This document shows positions 1-9,476 of a DNA stretch of 64,000 nucleotides, one piece after another. The translations under genes and the position numbers were made by a program. Each line of letters opens with the position of its first letter. Position 1 is the first letter of the stretch. Source of the DNA: Prodigiosinella aquatilis (GTDB lineage: Bacteria > Pseudomonadota > Gammaproteobacteria > Enterobacterales > Enterobacteriaceae); assembly GCA_030388725.1 (NCBI GenBank), contig CP128857.1, forward strand, positions 3,906,001 to 3,970,000, given 5' to 3'. The notes below the pieces were generated by a model that saw only the letters and a list, made by a program, of their open reading frames with translations, ran no database searches and was not told the DNA's origin.

Positions 1-543
1 CGCCAGATAAGGTACTAGCGTCAGGTGCATAAACAGCGTGTGCTCACGCCCTACTTCCGCTGCCATCTGGCGAATAGCTTCCAGGAATGGCAGGGATTCG
101 ATGTCACCCACCGTACCGCCGATTTCCACCAGCACGACATCATGGCCTTCACCGCCTTCAATGATGCGCTCTTTAATCGCGTTAGTGATGTGAGGAATAA
201 CCTGAATGGTCGCCCCCAGATAGTCTCCCCGACGCTCTTTACGCAAAACATCGGAATAGATACGTCCGGTGGTGAAGTTGTTACGGCGCGTCATTTTAGT
301 GCGGATAAAGCGCTCATAATGTCCCAGATCAAGATCGGTTTCTGCGCCATCTTCAGTAACAAACACTTCGCCGTGCTGCGTTGGGCTCATCGTACCCGGA
401 TCCACATTGATATACGGGTCCAGTTTCATGATGGTAACGTTGAGGCCACGGGCTTCGAGAATAGCCGCGAGAGAGGCTGCGGCAATGCCTTTACCCAGAG
501 AGGAAACGACCCCGCCGGTCACAAAAATATAATTAGTTGTCAT
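1..543 (-). CDS. pyrG: CTP synthase (N-terminal part, cut by window edge)
   Basis: PyrG aminates UTP to CTP using ATP and glutamine in the cytoplasm. Only the first 181 residues lie in the window; the rest runs off the left edge. The visible part is the amidoligase (synthetase) domain, starting MTTNYIFVTGGVVSSLGKG, which holds the P-loop-like nucleotide-binding segment. It continues with LDPYINVDPGTM and the GHYERF stretch, all typical of the family. The ATG at 543 gives the canonical N-terminus. mazG lies 227 bp upstream on the same strand, as in E. coli (mazG-pyrG-eno), and a good promoter sits in that gap. Nothing looks abnormal in the visible part. Confidence 0.97.
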   Translation of the reverse strand, partial: MTTNYIFVTGGVVSSLGKGIAAASLAAILEARGLNVTIMKLDPYINVDPGTMSPTQHGEVFVTEDGAETDLDLGHYERFIRTKMTRRNNFTTGRIYSDVLRKERRGDYLGATIQVIPHITNAIKERIIEGGEGHDVVLVEIGGTVGDIESLPFLEAIRQMAAEVGREHTLFMHLTLVPYLA

Positions 544-597
544 GCTGAACCTGAGAGTTTAGGTTTAAGGACGATAGAAAGACCAAGACGGGAAAGT

Positions 598-626
598 AGT
601 ATACCCGAACCTGATGAACGTCACAA
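598..626 (-). promoter_or_regulatory. sigma-70-type promoter for pyrG
   Basis: Read on the minus strand, TTGTGA (626-621) and TATACT (603-598) are separated by 17 nt. That is a good sigma-70 spacing, about 55 bp ahead of the pyrG start codon. Assigned by consensus only. Confidence 0.55.
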
Positions 627-770
627 ATGTTCGTTTTGCCAATTGTGACGTAGCCATCTTCTTGGTGAACGGGCGCTAACGCCAAAAAGCGATCGTAACA
701 AGTTATTTAATAATCATACAGATAGCGTAAAAAAGATCCCTAAACAGGCATTATCTCAGAGGGAAAGGAC

Positions 771-1565
771 TTACCTGTTTTTTTCAGTCTCTTTCACTTG
801 CTGCCAGGCTACTTCCATTTCGTCCAGACTCGCGTCAGAGAGCGTTTTTCCTTTAGTACTAATGATTTGTTCTACCTGACGGAAGCGTCGGCTGAATTTA
901 TGATTCGCCTTTTGCAGCGCAATTTCCGCTTTATGTCCGAGATGACGGGAAAAATTCACGGCAGCAAACAGCATATCGCCAATTTCTTCTTCCAGTTTAT
1001 CTTCATCAATCACCGCCTGCTTTGCCTCAAACATGACTTCGTCTATTTCTTCATAGAGCTTGTCAAGTACTGGTCCCAGGCTGGTCCAGTCAAAACCGAC
1101 AGCGGCACAGCGCTGCTGTATCTTTTGCGCTCTCATCAGTGCCGGAAACGATTCAGGGATGTCATCCAACTGCGAATGACGATCTTTTTCGGCACGTTCC
1201 TGCGACTTGGTCTGTTCCCAATTGGCCAGCACGGCTTTACTGTCTGGCAGGCAAGCATCAGCAAAAATATGCGGGTGACGGCGTTCCAGCTTATCGCTAA
1301 TGGCATCACACACGTCAGAAAAATCAAACAACCCTTGCTCTTGTGCCATCTGCGCGTAAAACACGACCTGAAATAACAGGTCGCCCAGTTCACTGCGCAA
1401 ATCATCAAAATCTTTACGGCTGATGGCGTCCAAAACTTCGTACGTTTCTTCCAGCGTATAAGGTGCAATAGTGTCAAACGTCTGCTCACGATCCCAGGGG
1501 CAACCCTTTGCTGGATCGCGTAGTTTTTTCATGATGTCAAGCAGGCGTTCTGTGGATGAAGGCAT
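771..1565 (-). CDS. mazG: Nucleoside triphosphate pyrophosphohydrolase MazG
   Basis: MazG hydrolyses (d)NTPs to NMP and pyrophosphate. In E. coli it is also linked to lowering ppGpp during starvation. The 264-residue protein has the expected tandem all-alpha MazG domains. The first carries TLEETYEVLDAI and SELGDLLFQVVF (about residues 37-70). The second carries EEIDEVMFEAK and LEEEIGDMLFAAV (about residues 170-205), so the acidic metal-binding EExxE/ExxD residues are present in both. The length matches E. coli MazG (263). It lies between relA and pyrG on the same strand, about 208 bp downstream of relA and separated from it by a strong inverted repeat. The placement beside relA fits its nutritional-stress role. 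Confidence 0.96.
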   Translation of the reverse strand: MPSSTERLLDIMKKLRDPAKGCPWDREQTFDTIAPYTLEETYEVLDAISRKDFDDLRSELGDLLFQVVFYAQMAQEQGLFDFSDVCDAISDKLERRHPHIFADACLPDSKAVLANWEQTKSQERAEKDRHSQLDDIPESFPALMRAQKIQQRCAAVGFDWTSLGPVLDKLYEEIDEVMFEAKQAVIDEDKLEEEIGDMLFAAVNFSRHLGHKAEIALQKANHKFSRRFRQVEQIISTKGKTLSDASLDEMEVAWQQVKETEKNR

Positions 1566-1674
1566 TGTTCTGTCCTGATTTTTCCGATGGGTTTTTCCGA
1601 TGAGAAGGAAAGCAGAATTGATAAGCGTCGAGAGTATGATGGCAAATCGACATGCTTAACCCCGACCAGTCCCC

Positions 1675-1716
1675 CTTTTCAGGAGAAAGAAGGCAAAAAT
1701 ACCCTCTCCTGAAAAG
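1675..1716 (-). terminator. Inverted repeat after relA, probable terminator
   Basis: A perfect 12-bp inverted repeat (CTTTTCAGGAGA at 1675-1686, TCTCCTGAAAAG at 1705-1716) with an 18-nt loop sits between the relA stop and the mazG start. On the minus strand the second arm is followed by a G-rich rather than T-rich tract, so it may attenuate or process the transcript rather than end it cleanly. Confidence 0.5.
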
Positions 1717-1773
1717 AAAAGGACGGGAAGGTGTCATGCACAAAGTCCGACAAACATTCGCGGCTGGGTTCAC

Positions 1774-4008
1774 TCAGGCTCCTTGCTGACGACGAGCGTC
1801 AATAACGTCTGGTAGCTGATTCAGCTTCGCCAATACGCGCCCCAACACCTGAAGGTTGTAGATTTCTATCTCCATATCAATGGTGGCGACCTGCTGCTTC
1901 ACATCACTACGGCTGGAAACCCCAAGCACATTAACCTTTTCGTTGGCCAGGATGGTGGTGATATCACGCAGTAATCCGCTACGATCATTAGCAGTAACGC
2001 GTACCACTAGTGAATAACCGCTGGAGTAACTTTCTCCCCACACTGCTTCCACAATTCGTTCCGGCGCATGGACACGCAGATCATCCAGTTGCTCACAATC
2101 CGCCCGATGAATGGAAATCCCCCGCCCGCGGGTAATGAACCCCACAATTTCATCGCCGGGGATCGGCTGGCAGCAACGAGCAATATGGTGCATCAGGTTA
2201 CCAACCCCTTCCACCACCACTCGTCCATTATCTTTGTTATTGCGTTGGATGGCTGGCTGTGGCTTTTGTGTCAACTGACGCAACGCCTCGCGATCCTGCT
2301 CTTCCGCACTGGGCTGATTCACCTTGGATTGCAGGAAATTTACCATCTGGTTGAGACGGATATCCCCACCGCCAATGCCCGCCAGCAACTCATCCATGGA
2401 ATTAATGTTATAGCGAGGCAGCAACAGCTTCTCCGCCATCTTCAGACTGATGTTCAGATTATCCAGCTCATCATCCAGGATTTGTTTGCCCGCCAGAATA
2501 TTCTTATCGCGATCCTGTTTACGGAACCAGTTATGAATTTTGGAACGACCACGACTGGTGGTGACATAACCCAGATTAGGATTCAGCCAGTCACGGCTGG
2601 GGTTAGGCTGTTTTTGGGTAATGACTTCGATCTGGTCACCCATCTGTAGCTGGTAGGTAAACGGCACAATCCGTCCGCCGACCTTGGCGCCAATGCAACG
2701 GTGACCAATATCGCTGTGAATATGGTAGGCAAAATCCAGCGGGGTTGAGCCGATAGGCAGATCCATTACGTCCCCTTTCGGGGTAAACACATAAACCCGA
2801 TCATCAAACACCTGACTACGAACTTCGTCCAGCATTTCATCCGAATCAGCCATTTCTTCCTGCCAGGCCAGCAGTTTGCGTAACCAGGCAATACGGCCTT
2901 CATAGCCGGCACGACCGACGACCGAAGCACCTTCTTTATACTTCCAGTGCGCCGCCACGCCCAGTTCGGCATCTTCGTGCATCTGCCGGGTACGAATCTG
3001 TATTTCCAGCGTTTTACCGCCAGGCCCCAACACCACAGTATGAATAGACTGATAACCATTCGGTTTCGGGTTGGCTACATAGTCATCAAATTCATCCGGC
3101 AGATGGCGATAGTGAGTGTGAACAATCCCCAACGCCGCATAACAATCCTGCAAACGCTCAACCACGATACGCACGGCGCGGACATCAAACAGCTCATCGA
3201 ACGACAGCGATTTCTTTTGCATCTTGCGCCAGATACTGTAGATATGCTTGGGTCGGCCATATATGTCAGCCTTCACATCTTCCTTCGCCATTTCTGCACG
3301 CAATGTTTTAACGAAATCATCAATGTACTGTTCACGGTCAATACGCCGCTCATGTAACAGCTTGGCAATCCGTTTGTATTCATCCGGATGCAGGTAACGG
3401 AAACAGAAATCTTCCAATTCCCATTTAAGTTGACCAATACCCAGCCGGTTCGCGAGTGGCGCATAGATATTGGTACACTCTTTGGCAGCCAGTACTCTCT
3501 CTTCTTCTGGTGCATCTTTCACTTCACGCAGATGTGCGATCCGCTCTGCCAGCTTGATCACAACGCAACGGAAATCTTCCACCATGGCCAGCAACATACG
3601 GCGGATATTATCCACCTGCTCTGAGGCCATCGAATCATTCTGCGTGGCTTTCAGTTGGCGGATAGCATCCATATCACGCACGCCATGCACCAGATTGACA
3701 ATATTCGCACCGAATTCTTCTCTGAGTACGTCTTCATCCACCACGTTGGCATTGGCCAACGGAAACAGCATGGCGGCGCGCATACTGTCATTATCCATAC
3801 TCAATGTAGACAGAATTTCGACCATCTCGATACCACGCCACAGCAGCAACATAGCATCCGGATGATTCTGAGTTCGTTGTTCACAATAGCGCCAGGTTTC
3901 GGCTAAACGGTCACACGATTGCTTGCTGGCAATCCCTAACGACGCAATCCATGCATCCGGTACAAATTCGCCCGCTGTATTCAAATGTGCACTTCTTACC
4001 GCAACCAT
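1774..4008 (-). CDS. relA: GTP pyrophosphokinase RelA, (p)ppGpp synthetase I
   Basis: RelA makes (p)ppGpp from ATP and GTP/GDP when uncharged tRNA enters a stalled ribosome, triggering the stringent response. The 744 residues match the E. coli length. In order: an N-terminal pseudo-hydrolase (HD-like) domain, a synthetase domain ending with NPKPNGYQSIHT, a TGS domain (RVYVFTPKGDVMDLPIGS, about residues 405-465), the zinc-finger-like CCQPIPGDEIVGF segment and a C-terminal ACT domain (from about 665). The synthetase motif EFDD at E306-D309 is the ExDD form of monofunctional RelA, not the RxKD of bifunctional SpoT/Rel. rlmD ends 9 bp upstream, so the two are probably co-transcribed. The ATG at 4008 gives the usual MVAVRSAHLN start. 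Confidence 0.97.
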   Translation of the reverse strand: MVAVRSAHLNTAGEFVPDAWIASLGIASKQSCDRLAETWRYCEQRTQNHPDAMLLLWRGIEMVEILSTLSMDNDSMRAAMLFPLANANVVDEDVLREEFGANIVNLVHGVRDMDAIRQLKATQNDSMASEQVDNIRRMLLAMVEDFRCVVIKLAERIAHLREVKDAPEEERVLAAKECTNIYAPLANRLGIGQLKWELEDFCFRYLHPDEYKRIAKLLHERRIDREQYIDDFVKTLRAEMAKEDVKADIYGRPKHIYSIWRKMQKKSLSFDELFDVRAVRIVVERLQDCYAALGIVHTHYRHLPDEFDDYVANPKPNGYQSIHTVVLGPGGKTLEIQIRTRQMHEDAELGVAAHWKYKEGASVVGRAGYEGRIAWLRKLLAWQEEMADSDEMLDEVRSQVFDDRVYVFTPKGDVMDLPIGSTPLDFAYHIHSDIGHRCIGAKVGGRIVPFTYQLQMGDQIEVITQKQPNPSRDWLNPNLGYVTTSRGRSKIHNWFRKQDRDKNILAGKQILDDELDNLNISLKMAEKLLLPRYNINSMDELLAGIGGGDIRLNQMVNFLQSKVNQPSAEEQDREALRQLTQKPQPAIQRNNKDNGRVVVEGVGNLMHHIARCCQPIPGDEIVGFITRGRGISIHRADCEQLDDLRVHAPERIVEAVWGESYSSGYSLVVRVTANDRSGLLRDITTILANEKVNVLGVSSRSDVKQQVATIDMEIEIYNLQVLGRVLAKLNQLPDVIDARRQQGA

Positions 4009-4017
4009 AATTTCTCC

Positions 4018-5352
4018 CTACTTTACTGAGCCACCGGAACCAAGCAAAAAAAGTGCCATTGATTCGAGATGCCCGGTATGTGGAAACATATCCAGCATCG
4101 CGATACGCGCCAGCTGGTAACCCGCCGTCAGCAGGACTTTACTGTCCCGTGCCAGCGTGGTCGGATTACAGGATATATAAACTACATGTTTGGGGCTCAG
4201 TTTCACAATCTGTGGCATCACGCCGGGAGCACCCGCACGTGCCGGATCAAGTAACACTTTATCAAACCCTTGGGACGCCCACGGCTGCCGGGTCACATCA
4301 TCTTCAAGATTTTGGTGAAAAAATGTAACATTGGATAAACCATTACTGTAGGCATTCTCCTTGCCCTTTACCACGAGGGCAGCCACACCTTCCACGCCGA
4401 CGACCGCTGCTGCACGCTGTGCCAGCGGTAGCGTAAAATTCCCCATGCCGCAAAACAGATCCAGCACCCGATCTTGCGGCTGGACATCCAGCCAATCCAT
4501 CGCCTGCGCGACCATTTTCTGGTTAATATCATCATTAACCTGAATAAAATCACGCGGACTGAATGCCAGAGATAGTGAATCAACCTGATAATGCGGCTCA
4601 GAGCCGTGCAGGCATTCCAACGTGTCGGCATCAGAGGCCAGAAACAAAGAGACAGTCTGTTGCCGGGCAAATCCAGACAATACCTGCCGGTCAGTCTGAC
4701 TGAGCACATCGAGATGACGCAGAACAACCAGCGGTCCCTGTTCTGCCAGTACCAGTTCCACATGCCCCAGCCGTTTCACCGCTTGTAAACTGCTCAGGCA
4801 ATCACGCAGCGGCACCAGCAATGTCTCCAGTTCATGGCACAATATCGGGCAGACTTGAATATCTACCAGATCGTGTGAGCCAGCCTGCCGATATCCCATC
4901 AGCAAGCGCTGCTGTTTCACCAGATAGTATAATGCAAGTCGGGCACGCCGCCGGTACCCATAGGCCGATCCGGCGATCAACGTCGCCTCCGGTATCGGGG
5001 TACCGGTTTCCCGTGCCATCATTCGCGTCAAAGCCGCCATTTTACTGCGATGCTGAAGCGACTGACTAGCGTGCTGCTGCTGGCAGCCTCCGCACACCAT
5101 AAAGTGTGGACAGCACGGCTCGACACGTTCTTCGCTGCGACTGAGCAACCGTTTGAGCCGGGCATGCGCAAACTGACGTTTTTCGTCAGTAATTTGTATC
5201 TCGGCCTGCTCTCCCGGCAATACACCGGCAATAAAAATCGTTTTACCTTGATAGCGGGCAACACCCAGGCCAAAAGGATCGAGATCATTTACCGTCACAG
5301 TTATGATTTGCCGGGTCGTCACACGCCGGTTTGGAGAGTAGAATTGCGCCAT
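4018..5352 (-). CDS. rlmD: 23S rRNA (uracil1939-C5)-methyltransferase RlmD
   Basis: RlmD (RumA) uses SAM to methylate U1939 of 23S rRNA. The 444-residue protein has an N-terminal TRAM RNA-binding domain (about 10-70) and a [4Fe-4S] cysteine cluster (CCPHFMVCGGC at about 79-90, plus VCPILC further on). The C-terminal Rossmann-type methyltransferase domain has the SAM motif DLFCGMGNF (about 299) and the catalytic ISCNPTTLARD. It sits directly upstream of relA with a 9-bp gap and starts 59 bp from the divergent barA, the same arrangement as in E. coli. I see no anomalies. Confidence 0.97.
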   Translation of the reverse strand: MAQFYSPNRRVTTRQIITVTVNDLDPFGLGVARYQGKTIFIAGVLPGEQAEIQITDEKRQFAHARLKRLLSRSEERVEPCCPHFMVCGGCQQQHASQSLQHRSKMAALTRMMARETGTPIPEATLIAGSAYGYRRRARLALYYLVKQQRLLMGYRQAGSHDLVDIQVCPILCHELETLLVPLRDCLSSLQAVKRLGHVELVLAEQGPLVVLRHLDVLSQTDRQVLSGFARQQTVSLFLASDADTLECLHGSEPHYQVDSLSLAFSPRDFIQVNDDINQKMVAQAMDWLDVQPQDRVLDLFCGMGNFTLPLAQRAAAVVGVEGVAALVVKGKENAYSNGLSNVTFFHQNLEDDVTRQPWASQGFDKVLLDPARAGAPGVMPQIVKLSPKHVVYISCNPTTLARDSKVLLTAGYQLARIAMLDMFPHTGHLESMALFLLGSGGSVK

Positions 5353-5411
5353 AATTTGCTGTCATTGTTTTAACGGAATATTCGGCTTTAATTCTCCCAC
5401 ATTGGAACCAC

Positions 5412-8174
5412 ATGACCAAATACAGTCTGCGTGCGCGCATGATGATACTGATTCTGGCTCCGACGCTGATGATCGGATTACTGCTCAGTACCTTTTTTGT
5501 CATCCACCGCTACAACCAATTGCAGAACCAGTTGGCAGATACCGGTACCAGTATCATTGAACCACTGGCAGCAAACAGCGCTTATGCCATTGCAATGCAC
5601 CAGCCAGACTCATTACGCCGATTGGTTAATATGTTGCACCGCCAACATTCCGACATCATCCGTGCTATCAGCATTTTCGACGCACAAAATCAACTGATTA
5701 TCACCTCCAGCGTTCGTGACGACTCAACGATACTTCAACTGTCAAAAGGCGAGCCTATCCCTGGCTCACTCTATATGGAACGCCATGATGATCGCCTGAT
5801 TTTACGCACGCCGATCTTTACAGATGGTGAATTTACGCCGACCGCTTCCCAGGCAATGCCAAGCTCTATCCCCTCCGGGTATGTCGCTATCGAGCTGAGT
5901 TTAAACACGATTGAATTGCAGCAATACCGGGAGATGTCCATGGCGGCACTGTTACTGCTGCTGTGCATGGGTATTGCCGTATTGTTCGCCTACCGGCTAA
6001 TGCGTGATGTCACCGCGCCTATCAGTAATATGGTGGAAACGGTTGATCGCATCCGGCGCGGTCAGTTGGACAGCCGGGTAGAAGGGAAAATGCTCGGCGA
6101 ACTGGATATGTTGAAAAACGGCATCAACTCTATGGCGATGTCGCTAACGGCTTATCACGAAGAGATGCAGCAAAATATCGATCAGGCAACTTACGATCTG
6201 CGTGAAACGCTGGAGCAGATGGAAATACAGAACGTAGAGCTGGATTTGGCCAAAAAACGCGCTCAGGAAGCCGCCCGGATTAAATCAGAATTTCTGGCCA
6301 ACATGTCGCATGAACTGCGCACACCACTTAATGGCGTGATCGGATTTACCCGCCAAACACTGAAAACCCAGCTTACCGCTACGCAAAAAGATTATCTGCA
6401 AACCATTGAACGTTCTGCCAATAACCTGTTAAACATCATCAATGACGTGCTGGATTTCTCCAAGCTGGAAGCTGGCAAGCTGGTACTGGAGAACATTCCC
6501 TTCTCCTTGCATAACACGCTGGATGAAGTGGTGATGCTGCTAGCACATACCGCGCATGAAAAGGGTCTGGAGCTGACGCTAAATATTCAGAACGATGTCC
6601 CGGAACAGTTCATCGGCGATCCACTGAGGTTGCAGCAAATCATCACTAATCTGCTTGGTAATGCCATCAAGTTTACTGAACAGGGCAACATTGATATTCG
6701 GGTCGAAAAACGTAGGCAGGAACATCAGCAGGTACAACTGGAAATCCAGCTTAAAGATACCGGTATCGGTATCGCTGAAATCCAGCAAGCTCAGCTTTTT
6801 CAGGCGTTTCGTCAGGCGGATACCAGTATTTCCCGCCGTCATGGCGGTACCGGCCTGGGTCTGGTTATTACTCAACGACTGGTGCGTGAAATGGGTGGCG
6901 ATATCAGTTTCCACAGCAAATTAAATCAAGGATCTACCTTTTGGTTCACCATCAACCTGCTGCTTAATCCACATACCATTTCGATTAATAATAACTTTGA
7001 TATGCTGGAAGGCCGGCACCTGGCCTATGTAGAAGCCAACCCGGCGGCGGCTCAGTCCACGCTGGATATTCTGGCCAATACCCCATTGATAGTGAGTTAC
7101 AGCCCGACACTGGAACAGCTCCCCAATCACACTTTTGATATTCTGCTGATTGGTGTTCCTGTTAACAGTCACCAAGCCTTGCTTGATTTTACGCCTACGA
7201 TTCGGGATATCTGCCGTCTGGCGCCAGTGGCTATTCTGGCACTTCCCAGCCTGGCGCAAATTGATGAAGAGCAATTGAAATCTTTTGGCATTCATACCCT
7301 ACTGAGCAAACCGATTACCGTTCCCCGACTGCGATCATTGTTACAGGATAGTTCGCTGCTTCAACAGACATTGCCGGTAGTCTCCACACCTCAGATTAAA
7401 AAAATGCCGCTATCACGACTGCCATTAAGTGTCATGGCCGTAGACGATAATCCTGCTAATTTAAAACTGATTGGTGCATTACTGGATGAGCAAGTGGAAA
7501 ACATCATTCTGTGTGGAAGCGGTACCGAAGCCGTGGCCAAAGCCCGGGAAAATACACTCAATGTTATTTTGATGGATATCCAGATGCCAGGTATGGACGG
7601 CATCCACGCCAGCGAATTAATCCGACAATTACCTTACCATCACCATACGCCGATTATCGCTGTTACGGCTCATGCCATCAGTGGAGAACGCGAATCACTG
7701 CTTCAGGCCGGGATAGACGATTATCTGGCCAAGCCGATAGACGAACAGATGTTGCAGAATGTCTTGTTGCGTCATGTACATAATCATGAAAATACCGTGC
7801 CACCCGCTACCGAAAAACACCTTATTACCAGTTCCCTTGACTGGGAACTGGCGAAAAGACAAGCGGCCAATAAACCTGAATTGGCACGGGATCTACTCAT
7901 CATGTTGCTGGATTTTTTACCCCAGGTTCGCCAACAGGTAGAAACCATGCTCAATGGACATAAGGTGGATCATATTGTGGATCTGGTCCACAAGCTGCAT
8001 GGCAGTTGCAGTTATAGCGGCGTTCCCCGGCTGAAGCAGATCTGCCATTGCCTGGAACAGCAACTACGTGAAGGTGCTGATATCTTGGAATTGGAACCGG
8101 AATGGCTGGAACTGCTGGATGAAATAACCAATGTGGATATAGCGGCCAAGCGGCATCTGACAAAAATCAACTGA
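5412..8174 (+). CDS. barA: Hybrid sensor histidine kinase BarA
   Basis: BarA is the inner-membrane tripartite kinase that phosphorylates UvrY/GacA. Through the Csr small RNAs it controls carbon flux and, in soft-rot bacteria, virulence enzymes (called ExpS/GacS there). Visible in order: TM1 (about 11-31), a periplasmic region, TM2 (about 176-196), HAMP, HisKA with SHELRTPLNGV (phospho-acceptor His300) and a HATPase domain (NLLGNAIKF, DTGIGI, GGTGLGL). A degenerate receiver-like stretch and a true receiver domain follow, with Asp722 in LMDIQMPGMDG. An Hpt domain with His860 in HKLHGSCSY ends the protein. The 920 residues match the family. It is transcribed divergently from rlmD. The ATG at 5412 gives MTKYSLRARMM. 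Confidence 0.97.
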   Translation: MTKYSLRARMMILILAPTLMIGLLLSTFFVIHRYNQLQNQLADTGTSIIEPLAANSAYAIAMHQPDSLRRLVNMLHRQHSDIIRAISIFDAQNQLIITSSVRDDSTILQLSKGEPIPGSLYMERHDDRLILRTPIFTDGEFTPTASQAMPSSIPSGYVAIELSLNTIELQQYREMSMAALLLLLCMGIAVLFAYRLMRDVTAPISNMVETVDRIRRGQLDSRVEGKMLGELDMLKNGINSMAMSLTAYHEEMQQNIDQATYDLRETLEQMEIQNVELDLAKKRAQEAARIKSEFLANMSHELRTPLNGVIGFTRQTLKTQLTATQKDYLQTIERSANNLLNIINDVLDFSKLEAGKLVLENIPFSLHNTLDEVVMLLAHTAHEKGLELTLNIQNDVPEQFIGDPLRLQQIITNLLGNAIKFTEQGNIDIRVEKRRQEHQQVQLEIQLKDTGIGIAEIQQAQLFQAFRQADTSISRRHGGTGLGLVITQRLVREMGGDISFHSKLNQGSTFWFTINLLLNPHTISINNNFDMLEGRHLAYVEANPAAAQSTLDILANTPLIVSYSPTLEQLPNHTFDILLIGVPVNSHQALLDFTPTIRDICRLAPVAILALPSLAQIDEEQLKSFGIHTLLSKPITVPRLRSLLQDSSLLQQTLPVVSTPQIKKMPLSRLPLSVMAVDDNPANLKLIGALLDEQVENIILCGSGTEAVAKARENTLNVILMDIQMPGMDGIHASELIRQLPYHHHTPIIAVTAHAISGERESLLQAGIDDYLAKPIDEQMLQNVLLRHVHNHENTVPPATEKHLITSSLDWELAKRQAANKPELARDLLIMLLDFLPQVRQQVETMLNGHKVDHIVDLVHKLHGSCSYSGVPRLKQICHCLEQQLREGADILELEPEWLELLDEITNVDIAAKRHLTKIN

Positions 8175-8183
8175 AACCAGCAG

Positions 8184-8209
8184 GCAGGCGTAGCAGCAGC
8201 AACGCCTGC
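8184..8209. terminator. Short hairpin between convergent barA and garK
   Basis: An 8-bp perfect stem (GCAGGCGT at 8184-8191, ACGCCTGC at 8202-8209) with a 10-nt loop lies in the 49-bp gap between the convergent genes. It has no T-tract, so a terminator role for either gene is only plausible. Confidence 0.35.
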
Positions 8210-8223
8210 AATGTTGAGACAAG

Positions 8224-9366
8224 TCAAACGAGTTTCTGGGCCAGTTTAATCGTCGCCGCGATATTACGCGCCGTCATACGTACATTAGCGGCGGCGTTAT
8301 CCAACGCTTCCTCCAATGAACAGATATTGTGCAGTATGCTAAATACCGCATCCAGACCATGATCATGCACAACACCGACATCCTCGGTCAGACTTCCTGC
8401 AATACCAATGACCGGTTTGTTATAACGTTTGGCTACCCGCGCCACGCCTATTGGCACTTTACCGTGAATGGTCTGGCTGTCGATACGGCCTTCACCGGTA
8501 ATCACCAGTGATGCATCACGGACCAACGCCTCCAGCCCCAAGGCTTCAGTAACAATTTCAATCCCCTGACGCAGTTCCGCACCGCAAAACGCCTGCAATG
8601 CAGCACCCATGCCACCGGCGGCACCCGCACCCGACACTTGTTCGACATCAATATCCAGATCGTGACGGATAACTGCAGCATAATGTTTCAGCGCGCTATC
8701 CAACTGTAAGATCATCGCTTGCGTCGCCCCTTTTTGTGGACCAAAAACAGCCGAGGCGCCATTTTCACCCGTCAATGGATTGGTGACATCGCACGCCACC
8801 TCAAAACGACAGAACTTAATCCGCTTATCCAGTTCACTGATATCAATCTGAGCCAACGTCTCCAGTTCACCACCGCCAAAACCAATAGAGGCTCCCTGCG
8901 CATCCAGCAATTTTGCGCCCAACGCCTGAACCATCCCGGCACCACCGTCGTTGGTTGCACTACCACCAATACCGATAATGCAATGTTTCACACCATGATC
9001 CAGTGCACTGCGGATCAATTCACCAGTACCGTAACTGGTGGTTAACAATGGGTTCCGCAATTGAGATGGCACCCGTTCCAGACCACTAGCCGCCGCCATT
9101 TCAATGAACGCTGTTTGTTCATCACCAGACAATCCAAAAAAAGCGTCAATATTATCGCCTAACGGACCAGTTACATTCACATGCACAATTTTACCATTGG
9201 TCGCCGCCACCATGGCTTCCACGGTACCTTCACCACCATCCGCGACCGGCAACTTGATATAGCAGGCATCAGGAAACACCTCCCGGAACCCGGCTTCAAT
9301 CTGTGCGGCAACCTCTTGTGCGGATAGGCTCTCTTTATAAGAATCCGGTGCGATAACTATTTTCAT
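8224..9366 (-). CDS. garK: Glycerate 2-kinase (GarK/GlxK family)
   Basis: This enzyme phosphorylates D-glycerate to 2-phosphoglycerate, the last step that feeds hexarate carbon into glycolysis. The 380-residue protein is a full-length type-I glycerate kinase: MKIVIAPDSYKESLSA at the N-terminus, then VADGGEGT, IGGSATNDGGAG, ACDVTNPL, GPQKGA, GAGAAGGMGAAL and the C-terminal ITGEGRIDSQT and GKVPIGVA motifs. It is the last gene of the leftward gud/gar cluster, 110 bp after garR, with a hairpin in the gap. The context makes GarK a better label than the glyoxylate-pathway paralogue GlxK, but sequence alone cannot separate them. Confidence 0.93.
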   Translation of the reverse strand: MKIVIAPDSYKESLSAQEVAAQIEAGFREVFPDACYIKLPVADGGEGTVEAMVAATNGKIVHVNVTGPLGDNIDAFFGLSGDEQTAFIEMAAASGLERVPSQLRNPLLTTSYGTGELIRSALDHGVKHCIIGIGGSATNDGGAGMVQALGAKLLDAQGASIGFGGGELETLAQIDISELDKRIKFCRFEVACDVTNPLTGENGASAVFGPQKGATQAMILQLDSALKHYAAVIRHDLDIDVEQVSGAGAAGGMGAALQAFCGAELRQGIEIVTEALGLEALVRDASLVITGEGRIDSQTIHGKVPIGVARVAKRYNKPVIGIAGSLTEDVGVVHDHGLDAVFSILHNICSLEEALDNAAANVRMTARNIAATIKLAQKLV

Positions 9367-9455
9367 AAACAGTCCGATTTCATAAATACTCCGCGCGTTA
9401 TTGACTAGACGCTTGCCGGAATGATTACCCGTTAACCGGGCTGGCTCCCATAGAC

Positions 9456-9473
9456 GCAGGGCACCAGCCCTGC
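9456..9473 (-). repeat. Perfect hairpin in the garR-garK intergenic gap
   Basis: GCAGGGC (9456-9462) and GCCCTGC (9467-9473) form a perfect 7-bp stem with an ACCA loop, four bases past the garR stop on the minus strand. There is no T-tract, so it may stabilise the garR 3' end or partly separate garK expression. Confidence 0.4.
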
Positions 9474-9476
9474 CAA

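Noticed and set aside
798..1376. 192-codon plus-strand frame inside mazG
   Set aside because: It is fully antisense to mazG, has no recognisable domain or ribosome-binding site, and mazG is strongly supported.
1537..1773. 78-codon minus-strand frame between relA and mazG
   Set aside because: Overlaps the mazG start and the relA inverted repeat, with no ribosome-binding site or family resemblance.
2068..2649. 193-codon plus-strand frame inside relA
   Set aside because: Antisense shadow of relA; composition follows the complementary strand of a conserved gene.
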